51,388 bases of DNA, taken from Archangiaceae bacterium. Lineage in GTDB: Bacteria; Myxococcota; Myxococcia; Myxococcales; Myxococcaceae. The notes under the pieces are model-generated. The model was not told where the DNA came from. It did no database searches and saw nothing but the letters and a program-made list of their open reading frames with translations. Made by a program: the position numbers and the translations under genes. Where the stretch lies: the NCBI GenBank assembly GCA_016879935.1, contig JAACJQ010000334.1, forward strand, positions 1-51,388. Direction: 5' to 3'. Shown in pieces: positions 11,101-20,089 of this stretch (position 1 is its first letter; every line of letters begins with the position of its first letter).

Positions 11101-13146
11101 GTCGGAGCCACCGTCGGGCAGCGGCACCCAGTTGTTCACGACGGGCTGCGTGCCGAAGTGGGTGGGTTTGATGTTCGCGTCGTTCACGCACGCGAGGTCG
11201 GCGTTGCGGCGGGTGGCGCCGGTGCAGACCTTCGGCACGCACGCCTTCCCCGTACAGGCGGTCGCGACCGACGGGCAGGTGAGCACCGCAGGCGCGTTCT
11301 GGTCGAGGAAGTAGACGAGCCCGTCACGCGGGTTGGGCGCGTAGCGGTTGCTCCTGATGGTCGGGTCGCACCCGCACGTGTACGAGACCGTCGCCGTGCC
11401 GCACCTGAAGCGCGAGCCCGAAGCGTACCCAGTCCACGCGGCGAACGTCGGGTAGTAGTTGCAGGTGCCGAGCTGGCCCGAGCACGAGGTCGACTGAGGC
11501 GCGTCGAAGCAGGGCTGGCTCGAGCCGTCGTTCGTGACGGCGACGACGTTGATGGCGGTTCGACAGTCGAGGCGGCGTGCGGCGTCGTTGCCATTGGCCG
11601 AGCCGGTGGCCTTCACGGCCGGGTCGTCGGCGCAGCGGTACGTCGCGGTGACGCCGGTGGGCGCGACGCAGGTGTCGCGACCTCCACAGAGCCGGCTCAG
11701 CTCGAGGGTGCGCTCCGACGGCGAGACACTCACGAGGCGCACGCCGGTCTCGAGCAGGTCGGTTGCCGAGGTCGGGCAGTCGAAGTCGATGGCGTTGGCG
11801 CTCTGGTACTGGTCGATGGTCGTCTCTTTGGTGACGCTGTTGACGAGCGTGCCGCAGGCGTACCGGTACCTCGTTCGATTGCCGAGCTGCTGAATGCCGC
11901 CGTCGGGCCCGGTGAAGAAGCCCATGCCCGCGCCACCGATGTACCCGGCAGGCGAGCAGGTGCGCTTGCCGTCGCACCGGTCCTTCATCACCTGCGTGAG
12001 CACCGGGTCGGCCACGAGCGTGCCGAAGTTGTTCTCCTTGTCGACGCCGGTGATGGTGACGAAGTCACCGCACTTGAGGGTGGCCTTGTTGGTCGGGTAC
12101 GGCGATTGCGGGTCGAGCGCGCGGTAGTAGACGGCGCTCCCCGCGCCACAGGTGTAGCCGACGATGAGCAGCTCGCCACCGATGCGCAGGGTGCTGCCGT
12201 TGATCAGGCGCTTGTCGAGCCAGCCCATCTGGTCGGTGCCGCGAAGAACGAAGTTCTCGCTGCCGCCACCCCTGGCGTACCAGTTGGCAGGTGCAGCGCC
12301 GCTGGCCCGCAGGCCCGTGAACGTCACCTCGCACTGAGGCTTTCCATCACACGCCTTCACGAGCTGCTGCTTCAGCTCCTCGGCGTACTGCAATTGAGTG
12401 CTGTAATAGGGGTCGTAGCTGATGCGAAGCCGGGGCAGCGCCGAGACGATGCGAATGTTCTCTCGCACCTCGAACTTGCTCGCGACGGTCGGGCAGTAGA
12501 AGTCGAGCTTGAAGTCGTCGTACTCGGCGACACGCTCGAGGCCTTCGACGCCGCAGCGGTAGGTGACCTTCACGGTCTTCGAGTTGTTGGGGTGCGGGTC
12601 GCGGAAGGAGTTCAAGGAGTAGCCCGAGGCCCCGTTCGAGCAGCGCCGCTTCCCCGAGCAGGTGGCCGCGAGCTGCGCCGAGATGTCGGCCGGCGTCGGG
12701 CTGGCTGGCGCGTAGATGGCGCGCAGAATCGTCATCGGCTGACCGCAGCTGACCCGAATGAAGCGCTCGCTGCCCGTGCCCTCGACTCGAGCCTTGTACG
12801 TCGCAGGCTCGGTGCCGCAGGCGTAGGTGACCTCGGCGGCCGAGTCGTCGCAGGTGACCGCCTTCTGGCACTCGGCTTCGCCGTCGCAGCTGCCCCGCAG
12901 CTCCATGGGCGTCACGCCGCAGTTGGTGAGGTTGACGGTGAGCAGCTTGACCGTGTCTCCGACCGAGTTGCGCTTGAGCGGCTCGAGGCCGCCGCCGGTC
13001 GTCAGGTCCCACCCGATTTCACTCGCGTTCGGGCACGACTGGGTCGGGTCGTACGCCGAGAAGAGCGGCGGCGCCTCGGGAATGGGCTCTGGCTCGCACG
13101 CGGTGGCGAGCACCACGAGGGACAAGAAGAGGGTCGAGCGTTTCAT
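8113..13146 (-). CDS. Giant cysteine-rich lectin-like lipoprotein (SUEL-like and C-type-lectin-like domains)
   Basis: The product has 1677 residues. Residues 1-17 form a lipoprotein signal with lipobox ATAC. Residues about 25-510 hold several cysteine-paired modules such as VSCGQPMTILRAIYA, then CSGKRRCSNG, then KVTYRCG, as in SUEL/rhamnose-binding lectins. A cysteine-rich EGF-like stretch lies near 1135-1165 (CTTNADCGNGTCIAG). Residues about 1365-1540 form a C-type lectin-like domain with CYTVEDSPKTFDDALAAC, YWIGAQ and the closing QLPYICG. The last 130 residues are beta-rich. The start overlaps the upstream gene's stop as ATGA. Binding of surface glycans is inferred from the folds; calcium ligands cannot be assigned by eye. 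Confidence 0.82.
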   Translation of the reverse strand: MKRSTLFLSLVVLATACEPEPIPEAPPLFSAYDPTQSCPNASEIGWDLTTGGGLEPLKRNSVGDTVKLLTVNLTNCGVTPMELRGSCDGEAECQKAVTCDDSAAEVTYACGTEPATYKARVEGTGSERFIRVSCGQPMTILRAIYAPASPTPADISAQLAATCSGKRRCSNGASGYSLNSFRDPHPNNSKTVKVTYRCGVEGLERVAEYDDFKLDFYCPTVASKFEVRENIRIVSALPRLRISYDPYYSTQLQYAEELKQQLVKACDGKPQCEVTFTGLRASGAAPANWYARGGGSENFVLRGTDQMGWLDKRLINGSTLRIGGELLIVGYTCGAGSAVYYRALDPQSPYPTNKATLKCGDFVTITGVDKENNFGTLVADPVLTQVMKDRCDGKRTCSPAGYIGGAGMGFFTGPDGGIQQLGNRTRYRYACGTLVNSVTKETTIDQYQSANAIDFDCPTSATDLLETGVRLVSVSPSERTLELSRLCGGRDTCVAPTGVTATYRCADDPAVKATGSANGNDAARRLDCRTAINVVAVTNDGSSQPCFDAPQSTSCSGQLGTCNYYPTFAAWTGYASGSRFRCGTATVSYTCGCDPTIRSNRYAPNPRDGLVYFLDQNAPAVLTCPSVATACTGKACVPKVCTGATRRNADLACVNDANIKPTHFGTQPVVNNWVPLPDGGSDPIGSPMPAPGAGGAYTYKSDFPYSVFTAVTYKTDDGTALNDKTSGVVWAYDQFEKKTGATAPDGGVLTQTVFGMRCIIGEASLRGAERPSPVAGYRFALMGGKGQTIPTTCFEQDGYNDPATSFFDASKRAGLEESQFRSRYDFSRSWVVSSFDPHGLSSSRRRLISPGVMSIAVGTNPIGFFYDPRRDYVSMMDYYAQSAQFAAAAPARFVPSTEIELGALLQTVSYGDLTLDVEEPDYLPSLDIDFGWYLRGDAPANPYSPRTRVANNPANTSLRDRNLRMTVEMARVDSSLANPWQANNSVQFPSLPLSGGNNFLQTNHQRVQITPAVRKRLMTLRTGLDPGAVVTSPDGFMSDLLDDDTEFMVRTCIDLDGSSHTPADTSLDNATLPSLNGYTLKVAKRCSTPKSIVFRRQLFVRPKIPAAQRELKNDKGNVQPTGDRDIGGNNANGAQVGCVRDCTTNADCGNGTCIAGPNGTIGSCTKTPENRQCKDDQRAEGGMSGQLPVSMFDSRSTSSSSASTQRAGEPLTVGCGSARSAVLSFIVLEPPMRCENRLDTPEKWKLQMSFAPDLNPLIALFQGKKYGVFNTDAKKTLMETKRGKPVVRAAERGKFFSKDGFKSWLSPTSEGLGISAGREFFINIGPVPITVEIGAALGVGFKLDLELGGERSSIENSTSTGAMSNNYPCVRAGDTTCYTVEDSPKTFDDALAACKNKGGMLAIARSGGLLNDLNRAIGLANGVSDGGVSASSPAYWIGAQTAYNYEFNGCADGGFLDGGSEGCRTRSSTTYQWLEGGGFASQRGLTPAHVNVDNNHAFPNLALAASPVPVRAGVTYQRSTANGTVGTANTSSQLPYICGYASATEVKSNYNEVKFNLEFSIGFNASVCLPSNRLGVCVGFGLQIFTASWQWGLKHLNVEVFRTQFGQKKLYRLFGETENTGVWERKLLDGSVDFQLKFFFFSQSFKIKEFGAATNPALRFDGEIYSPVITPFAEEFK

Positions 13147-16100
13147 GGGTTGATCCTCGCGACGCCAGGGTCGCTGGGCGACGCCGCGCCCGTCGAGAAC
13201 ACGCCTGCGATGACGATGCGGCCGAGCGAGTCGACGGCTGCTGCGAGCCCGACGGCCTGGCCTGAGTAGGTGTCGAGGAATTGACCTGACGTGCCGAAGG
13301 TCATGTCGTGCGCGCCGCTCGCGCTGAAGCGCAACACGGCGACGCTGGTGTCGCTCGAGCCCACTGCATACCAACCGCCGCCAGGCCTCGCCGCGAGCGC
13401 GGTGAAGCGCTCATCGGGGGTCGCGGCGCCAACGCCCGTGACGCCGGCAGCGCCGAACGTCGTGTCGAGCACGCCCGCTGAGGTGAAGGCCGCGAGGTAG
13501 AAGTTCGAAGCCGACGAGTCGAGGCCCGAGCCCGCTGCGACGAGACGCGTGCCATCGAGCGCCACGGCGTTGAGCTGGTCGGCGTAGAGACCGGTGGTGA
13601 GGTCGACGGTCGTCACACCGCTCGTGCCGAAGGTGCTGTCAGGCACGCCCGCGGCGGTGAGCTTGATGACGAGCGAGTCCTGGTCGCGGAAGCCGACCGC
13701 GAAGATGTCGTTCGAGGCGTCGAGCACCACGGCGTTGAGCGCCTCCATCGGCGTCGTCGTCGGCAGGTAGCGGCCACCCGTCGCGAAGGTGCTGTCGAGC
13801 ACGCCCGCCGTGGTGAGCCGGGCCACGAGCATCTCGCCGCCGAACTGGCCCTGCCGCCCGACGACGACGATGCGGCCCATCGAGTCGAGCGCGAGGCCGC
13901 TGCCAACCTCGTCTCCGCCGAAGTCGAAGGTGGCGACGCCGTTGGTGCCGAACGTGGTGTCGAGCACCCCGGCCGCCGTCAGCCGTGCGACCCCGAGGTC
14001 GAGGTCGGTCGTGCCCCGGAGCGCGCCCGCGACGAGGTAGCGGCCCATGGAGTCTCGCGCGATGGCGTACGCCTGCTCGGGGCCCGTCGCCTTCGTGATG
14101 AGCCGATGCCCGCTCGCGCCGAAGGTGGTGTCGACGGCGCCACTCGCCGTGACCTTCGACACGAGCCACTGCGTCGAGCCCATGACGGGCTCCGCGAACC
14201 CGGCCAGCACCATCGTGCCATCGGGGTTGATGACCATCGCCTGCCACCCATCGCCGTTGGCCGTCTGGGCGACCGTCAAGTAGCCGTTGGTGCCGAAGGT
14301 GGTGTCGCGGCCGGCGGGCCCGGCGCCAGCGCACGTCACGGTCACGTTGCCGACGTTCATCGTCGCCGTGCCGGTGGCATTCTGAATCGTACAGGTCTGG
14401 CCTTGTGGCTGCGTTGCCACGGTGACGCTGTACATGCCTGACACCGGTGTGAGGAATTGCCACGAGCCGTTCGACGAGAGCGTCAGCTGCTCGCTGCCGT
14501 TGTCGAGCACGACCGTCTTCGCCATGCCCAGGCCAGAGAGCGTGCCGCCGAGCGTGAAGGTGTCGGCGCAGGTGACGGTGACGTTGGTGACGGCCATCGT
14601 CGCCGTGCCGGTGTCGTTGGTGACGACGCACGTCTGGCCCATCGGCTGCGTGACGACGGTGACGGCGGTAGGCGCCGGTGACGGGCGTGGCGAACGTGAA
14701 GGCGCCGTTGGCCATTCGCGTGAGCCGCTCGCCGTTGTTGTCGAGGGTGACCGACTTGCCGGTGCCGAGGCCCGAGATGGAGCCGCCGATGGTGAAGGTG
14801 GGCGCCGAGGTGCACTCGACCGAGATGGAGGTGACGTCGGCGGTCGGCGCGGGGCCAGAGCCGTTGGTCACCAGGCAGGTGGCGCTCGCGGGCTGCGTGC
14901 TGACCGTCACGTTGTACGCACCCGCAGGCTGGAGCGGGAACGAGAAGATGGTGTTCTGGCTGAGCACGAGCGGGCTGGCGCCGTTGTTCTGCAGCGTCAC
15001 CGTCTCACCCGCGGGCAGGCCGGTGAGCAGGCCGCCGATGAGGTAGCGGCGCACGCACGTCACCGTGAGGAGCACGTTCGCCGTCGCAGTGCCGCTGGGG
15101 CTGCCCACGGTGCACGAGGCCTGACTCGGCTGGCGCGAAATCGTGACGGCGTACGCTCCGGTCGTGCGCGTGGGGAACCGGTAGGTGCCCGAGCTCGAGA
15201 TGGTCAACCGGTCGGCGCCGTTGGAGAGCTCCAGCTCGGCGCCGGCGCCGCTGATGTCGGACGGGAGATCGACCACCGCGCCGAGGCTGAAGACGCGTTG
15301 GCAGGTTTGAGCGACGCAGTCGTGCGTCGCGAGGTCGGCGCAGTCACCCGACGTTCGGCACGCACGCCCGGCCGCGCAGGCCTCGCAGTGCCCGCCGCAG
15401 TCGACGTCGGTCTCGTCGGCGTTCTTCCGGGTGTCGGTGCACGAGTCGGCGAGGCAGACCTTCTGCGTCGGGTGACAGAAGCCCGAGGCACAGTCAGCGT
15501 CGGCGCCACAGGCGAGGCCGACCGCGCAGCCGGCGTTGCACACGGCGCCACAGTCGACGTCACTCTCCTGCCCCGACTTCACGCCATCGGTGCAGGCGTT
15601 CGAGAGCATGCTCGTCGCGCCGCCGTTGTTCAGCGACGCGGTCAACAGCCCGCCCTGCATCCACGAGGTGGTCTCGGCCTGGAGGCTGACGGCGCCCGAG
15701 CCCGCGCCGGTCAGGAAGAACTGAGCCGAGCGCGTGTCACCCGAGGTGGTGCGCCCCTGCACCTGCACCGCGACCGGCGTGCCCATCGCGCCCGACAGCT
15801 CGAGCGTCACCCGGCCCGTCGCAGCGTCGACCTGCGCCGAGACCGAGTCGGAGCCACCGCTCACGAAGGCCGTCACCGTCAGCTCGCCCATGCCCGTCGG
15901 AATTCGGGTCGTGAGCTGCATCGGGCTGTGCGAGTTGTTCGTGTACGTGCCGCCCTGCGGCGTGGCGGTGAACGTGTCGCGCGCCGTCACCCGCAGACCA
16001 GTCGCAGTGGTGAAGGCTCCGCTCTGCAGCGCCGCCACACCCTGAAACGCGTCGGGGTTGAGCGGGTCGGGCGGCATGGTGACGTTCACGACGACCTGCG

Positions 16101-17169
16101 AGCCCATCTGCGACATGGCGTCGGCGCCGAGGCCGATGACGAAGCTCGTGCCTTCGGCGTCGGCCGGGTCGGAGAAGGAGGGCGTGATGGAGGTGCCGGC
16201 GGCCGTCGAAATCTCTCCATCATCGAGGCCAACCGTTCCCGTCGGAGTCGTGATGCTGGGCTGCGCGCCGCCGGTGGTGACGACCTGCGCTCCGCCGCCT
16301 TCACAGAATGGGCACGGGAGCACGCCCTGTCGGGCGAAGACTGGCGCGAGGTAGATGGGGTTGTTGTTCGACGAGTCGCCGAAATACAGACGCGATGGCG
16401 CGTTCGGGTTCGTGTTCGACTCGAACTCCCAGCGGTTCTTGACGGTGTCGAGCTTCATCAGCCGCTCCACCTCGGGGTGGTTGTTGTCGTAGACGCGCAG
16501 CCAGTAGACGCCGGTCGCCTTCGGGTCGCGGTAGAAGCCGATGGGCGTGAGCGAGTGCCCACCCGAAATGCTCGCGCCGTTCTTGCGAACGATGCCGATG
16601 CGGTAGTGCTCGGTCGCCGTGTCCTCCAGCGAGTCGGCCAGCACGCCGAGCACGTCTTTCGCCGTGTACTGCTTCGTCTTCGAGCCGACCGCGCCGGGCA
16701 CGAGCTGCGTGGCGAACCAGTAGGCAATCTCCTTCTGCAGCGGCGTGTTGTCGTCGAGCGTGAGCTCGCGCGCGGTGTCGGCGCCGAACGTCTTCGGGTC
16801 GACCTTCTTCGCGGCCATCAGGTCGCTGAGTACGGCGAACCCTTCGCAGCGGCCGCCAGACATCGAGGTGTTCGCCTGCTCCATGAAGGTGCGGGCCGCG
16901 CTCGTCAGCTCGCACGGCGTGCTGCCGGGCGTGCAGACCTTGTCACCGAACATGCGCTGCATCGCCGCGGTGTCGAGCGCCGACGAGTCATAGCCAGTGA
17001 CGAAGTTCGGGAACGCCAGCGCGTCACGGTCCATTCGGAACGAGGAGCTCGCGACGTCTGGAATGGGCTTGCTGCCGCATTGGCACGCGGAGGTCGAGAG
17101 AACGGCGGTCAGCACGGCGATGGTCGCCAGGCCTCCCCGCCGTCTCGCGCCTGTGTACACGAATGACAA
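13143..17169 (-). pseudogene. Multidomain surface lipoprotein gene interrupted by a single-base frameshift
   Basis: Removing one base near 14667-14668 gives a continuous protein of 1341 residues. The TTG start at 17169 is chosen because GAGGAGG lies six bases upstream. A lipobox (LSTSAC) follows the signal. Residues about 90-260 look like a papain/transglutaminase-type cysteine peptidase (GGRCEGFAV, GGHSLTP, VYDNNHP). Next come two Cys-rich repeats (CTDGVKSGQESDVDCG, CTDTRKNADETDVDCGG) near 525-620 and four Ig-like repeats ending in VTC near 626-945. The C-terminus is a row of delta-60 repeats (LDTTFGTNGV type). Both halves keep normal codon use and the end still overlaps the next start, so the break is recent or a sequence error. 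Confidence 0.8.
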
Positions 17170-17221
17170 GACAGACCTCCTCAGTGCGCCGCCTCGACGG
17201 GAGGCAGCGAGCAATGGCAAT

Positions 17222-18697
17222 TCAGTCACCAACGATTTTGAACTCGACGCGGCGGTTCTTCTCGCGGCCGACGGGCGTGTCGTTCGTGTCGGCCGGTCGC
17301 GCAGGGCCGTAGCCGATGGGCTCGAGGCGCGAGGGGTCGACCTTCTGCGACAGGTACTTGAAGACCGCGTCGGCGCGCTTCTGGCTCAGCGCGAGGTTCT
17401 TCTGCGGGTCGCCGACGTTGTCGGTGTGGCCTTCGATCTGCACCTTCTTGATGTCGGGGTGCGCCTTGAGCACCGCCGCGACCTGGTCGAGCAGCGGGAA
17501 CGACTTGGGCAGCACCGAGGCATCGCGCGTGGCGAAGTAGACCTTCTCGAGAATCTCGATCTTCTCCTTGGTGATGACGACGAGCTGCTTCTGCTCCTTC
17601 GGGCACCCCTGATTGTCGGCAGGGCCAGCCACCGCAGGGCAGTTGTCAGACGGGTCGGGCAGCCCATCGCCGTCGGTGTCGGGCGGAGGCGGAGGCGGCG
17701 CCACGCGAGGGTCGGTCTCCCCTTCGTCGACGACCCCGTCGTGGTTCTTGTCTTCGTCGCCGTCGCTCACGCCGTCACCGTCGGTGTCGGCCTTCGTCGG
17801 GTCGGTGTTGGTGGCGAGCTCGAGCTTGTCGCCGAGCGCGTCGCCGTCGGTGTCGGCCTTGAGCGCGTCGGTCTTGCCCGCGAGCTCGACGTCGTCGGTG
17901 AGCCCATCGCCGTCGGTATCTGCTTTGAGCGGGTCGGTCTTGCGCGCGAGCTCGACGTCGTCAGCGACGCCATCACCATCGGAGTCGGCTTTGAGCGGGT
18001 CGGTCTTGCCCGCGAGCTCGACGTCGTCACGCAGCCCGTCGCCGTCGGTGTCGGCCTTGCGCGGGTCGGTGTGATGAACCTCGAGCTCGGCCGCGTTGGT
18101 GAGGCCGTCGCCATCGTCATCGGGCGGCGGCGGAACGGGGAACGGCACGAGGTCGAACGACGCGCTCACGCCGACGACCGCCATCACCGTCGCGCCGCGC
18201 TTGAGCCCCGGAGCCGCGACGACGCCGCGCGCGAAGGGCCCGATGCCCAGGCGGTCGAACACGGTGAACTGGTAGCCCGCGCCAAGGTCAGCCGAGAACG
18301 CGCCACCGTCGAGGAGCCGCGCGCCGACGTGCACGCTCGCCCAGAGGTTGCCCTTGTCGGTGTCGAAGAAGCGAAAGCGCGGGCCAACGCCGAGGCCGAT
18401 GTTCGCGGTCGCCGCAGGCAGCTTCTCGAGGTTGCGAATCGAGAGCCACGAGGGGAGCAGCAGCACTCCGAAGTCGGCCATCACCTCGAGGGCGAGTGGA
18501 CGAAACAGCTGGTAGTCGACGCCGACCGCGAGCTGCGGCCCGAAGGCCTGCGCCGCGTAGTTCGTTCCGACCGCGGTGCCGTAGCGGCCAGTGAAGGGCG
18601 CCGCGAGGCCGAGGTCTGCGTTGAGGTTGATTTGGCCCGACTCGGCATGTGCAACACCGGCCAGCGTGACAAGGAGCGCGAGGCTTCTTCCCTTCAA
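17222..18697 (-). CDS. OmpA-family outer membrane protein with TSP3 calcium-binding repeats
   Basis: The 491-residue protein has a TTG start preceded by AAGGAG at six bases, giving a clean signal peptide (residues 1-19, ending AHAES). Residues 20-185 form a beta-barrel region. Residues about 190-350 carry thrombospondin type 3-like repeats (DTDGDGLRDDVEL type) that bind calcium in the family. Residues about 385-490 are the OmpA C-terminal domain, with IEGHTDNVGDPQKNLALSQ and GREKNRRVEFKI, expected to bind peptidoglycan. It heads the cluster, with 52 bases to the next start. It probably anchors the complex between the outer membrane and the cell wall. Confidence 0.93.
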   Translation of the reverse strand: MKGRSLALLVTLAGVAHAESGQINLNADLGLAAPFTGRYGTAVGTNYAAQAFGPQLAVGVDYQLFRPLALEVMADFGVLLLPSWLSIRNLEKLPAATANIGLGVGPRFRFFDTDKGNLWASVHVGARLLDGGAFSADLGAGYQFTVFDRLGIGPFARGVVAAPGLKRGATVMAVVGVSASFDLVPFPVPPPPDDDGDGLTNAAELEVHHTDPRKADTDGDGLRDDVELAGKTDPLKADSDGDGVADDVELARKTDPLKADTDGDGLTDDVELAGKTDALKADTDGDALGDKLELATNTDPTKADTDGDGVSDGDEDKNHDGVVDEGETDPRVAPPPPPPDTDGDGLPDPSDNCPAVAGPADNQGCPKEQKQLVVITKEKIEILEKVYFATRDASVLPKSFPLLDQVAAVLKAHPDIKKVQIEGHTDNVGDPQKNLALSQKRADAVFKYLSQKVDPSRLEPIGYGPARPADTNDTPVGREKNRRVEFKIVGD

Positions 18698-18855
18698 GAA
18701 CAGCTCCTTCGAGCGGGGGTTCAGCGGCCGAAAACTTCCACACCGGCCTCCTCAGACAAGCCGAAAGGATGGGGCCTCCCATGCAGTGCGGCAAGAAATG
18801 TACGATCGCAGCGTTATTCGTCCCACATCGCTGGCAGCGCGGTTTTCGTCGCTGA

Positions 18856-19284
18856 TCAGCGAGTCAGCCCCTCGAGCCAGACGCGAACGGTGCGCACGCG
18901 AAGCGGCAAATCGTCGCGCGTCATCATCCACCCGAAGTGGCGCGTGTTGCCGGTGAGCAGCACGTCTGCGCCACAGCCGACCGCGGCGGCGACCACCCAC
19001 GCATCGTCTTCAGGCAGCTTTCCCTCGGCCCACGGCAGCGCGGCGGGCGCAGGGTCGACCAGCTCGATGTCGAGGAAGAGCGACTCGAGCCGAGCCAGCG
19101 CGTGCGGCTTCTTGAGTGTCAGATTGCGGCGCGCCTCGTCGACACACTGAGGGCTCGTGCAGAAGGTGGCGAGCCCGGCGGTGCGCATGCTCCACAACTG
19201 CGTGAAGCTCTCGCCACCGAGCGCTGCCGAGAAGATGACGTTCGCGTCGAGGAAGAGGCGCACGGGTGGTAACGAGGGCACCAT
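18856..19284 (-). CDS. PIN-domain protein (VapC-like ribonuclease candidate)
   Basis: The protein has 142 residues from the ATG at 19284; a GTG at 19263 would give 135. LFLDANVIFSAALG near the N-terminus supplies the first PIN acidic residue. DDAWVVAAAVGCGADVLLTGNTRHFG supplies the later Asp and the TxNxxDF-like block, here TGNTRHF. PIN domains are metal-dependent RNases. No antitoxin gene is adjacent; the divergent neighbour encodes a Thg1-like enzyme whose start codon overlaps this one. It could be an orphan toxin or a housekeeping nuclease. Confidence 0.75.
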   Translation of the reverse strand: MVPSLPPVRLFLDANVIFSAALGGESFTQLWSMRTAGLATFCTSPQCVDEARRNLTLKKPHALARLESLFLDIELVDPAPAALPWAEGKLPEDDAWVVAAAVGCGADVLLTGNTRHFGWMMTRDDLPLRVRTVRVWLEGLTR

Positions 19285-20086
19285 GAAGGACGAGCTGGGC
19301 AACCGGATGAAGGAATACGAGATGGCCGAGGCCGGAGCGCGCCTCATGCCACGTCTTCCCATCTGCGCGCGCATCGACGGCAAACGATTCTCGAAGTTCA
19401 CCGAGGGGCTGCCGCGGCCCTACGACGTGCGCCTCTCGAAGCTGATGGTCGAGACCACGAAGTACCTCGTCGACGAGACCGTGGCGCGCATCGGCTACAC
19501 GCAGTCAGACGAGATCAGCCTCGTGTGGTTCGACGAAGACCCGAAAGCGCAGAGCTTTCTCGACCGCCGCGTGCAGAAGCTGACCTCGATTCTCGCCTCG
19601 ATGACGACGGCGTTCTTCAACAAGCACCTGGCGGCCGCCATCCCCGAGCGGGCCGACGCGCTGGCGCTCTTCGACTGCCGCGTGTGGGCCGTGCCGACGA
19701 AGGACGAGGCCGCGAACGTGCTGCTGTGGCGCGAGCTCGACGCGACCAAGAACTCCGTCAGCATGGCGGCGCGCGCGCACTACTCGCACGCCGAAGTCGT
19801 CGACCAGAACAACGCAGCGATGCACGAGCTGCTGTTCAAGAAGGGCGTGAACTGGAACGACTACCCACCGTTCTTCAAGCGCGGCACCTTCGTGCGCCGG
19901 CAGTCGGTCGAGCGTGCCTTCACCGCTTCGGAGCTCGAGGCCCTGCCGCCCATGCACGCCGCGAGAACCGACCCGAACCTCGTCGTCACCCGCACGGCGC
20001 TGGTCGAGCTCGAGATGCCTCCGTTCGCGAAGGTGCTCAACCGCGTCGGCGTCATCTTCGACGGCGAGGCACCCCGCACCGCCTGA
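19283..20086 (+). CDS. Thg1-like (TLP) 3'-to-5' RNA polymerase
   Basis: The protein has 267 residues and a GAGG site seven bases before the ATG. The opening GNRMKEYE, the RIDGKRFSKFT metal-binding Asp and YTQSDEISLV with the Asp-Glu pair are the signatures of the tRNA-His guanylyltransferase superfamily, which adds nucleotides 3'-to-5'. The HINNLYN motif of eukaryotic Thg1 is replaced by QNNAAMHELLF, as expected for bacterial Thg1-like proteins, which are known to repair truncated tRNA 5' ends. Bacteria normally encode G-1 of tRNA-His, so a repair role is more likely here. The gene diverges from a PIN-domain nuclease gene, a suggestive RNA cleavage/repair pairing. Confidence 0.93.
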   Translation: MKDELGNRMKEYEMAEAGARLMPRLPICARIDGKRFSKFTEGLPRPYDVRLSKLMVETTKYLVDETVARIGYTQSDEISLVWFDEDPKAQSFLDRRVQKLTSILASMTTAFFNKHLAAAIPERADALALFDCRVWAVPTKDEAANVLLWRELDATKNSVSMAARAHYSHAEVVDQNNAAMHELLFKKGVNWNDYPPFFKRGTFVRRQSVERAFTASELEALPPMHAARTDPNLVVTRTALVELEMPPFAKVLNRVGVIFDGEAPRTA

Positions 20087-20089
20087 GCG

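Noticed and set aside
13374-13374. A much longer frame for the lectin gene that extends upstream to 13374.
   Set aside because: The extra residues are Arg/His-rich shadow sequence of the upstream gene; the ATG at 13146 gives a proper lipoprotein signal and an ATGA overlap.
14422-17166. Plus-strand 914-codon frame opposite the frameshifted lipoprotein.
   Set aside because: Composition is shadow-like (Arg, Val, His), with no signal or domain; the opposite strand shows clear repeated domains.
17001-19150. Plus-strand frame of 717 codons across the OmpA region.
   Set aside because: Its product is Arg/Val-rich antisense of the TSP3 repeats with no family features.
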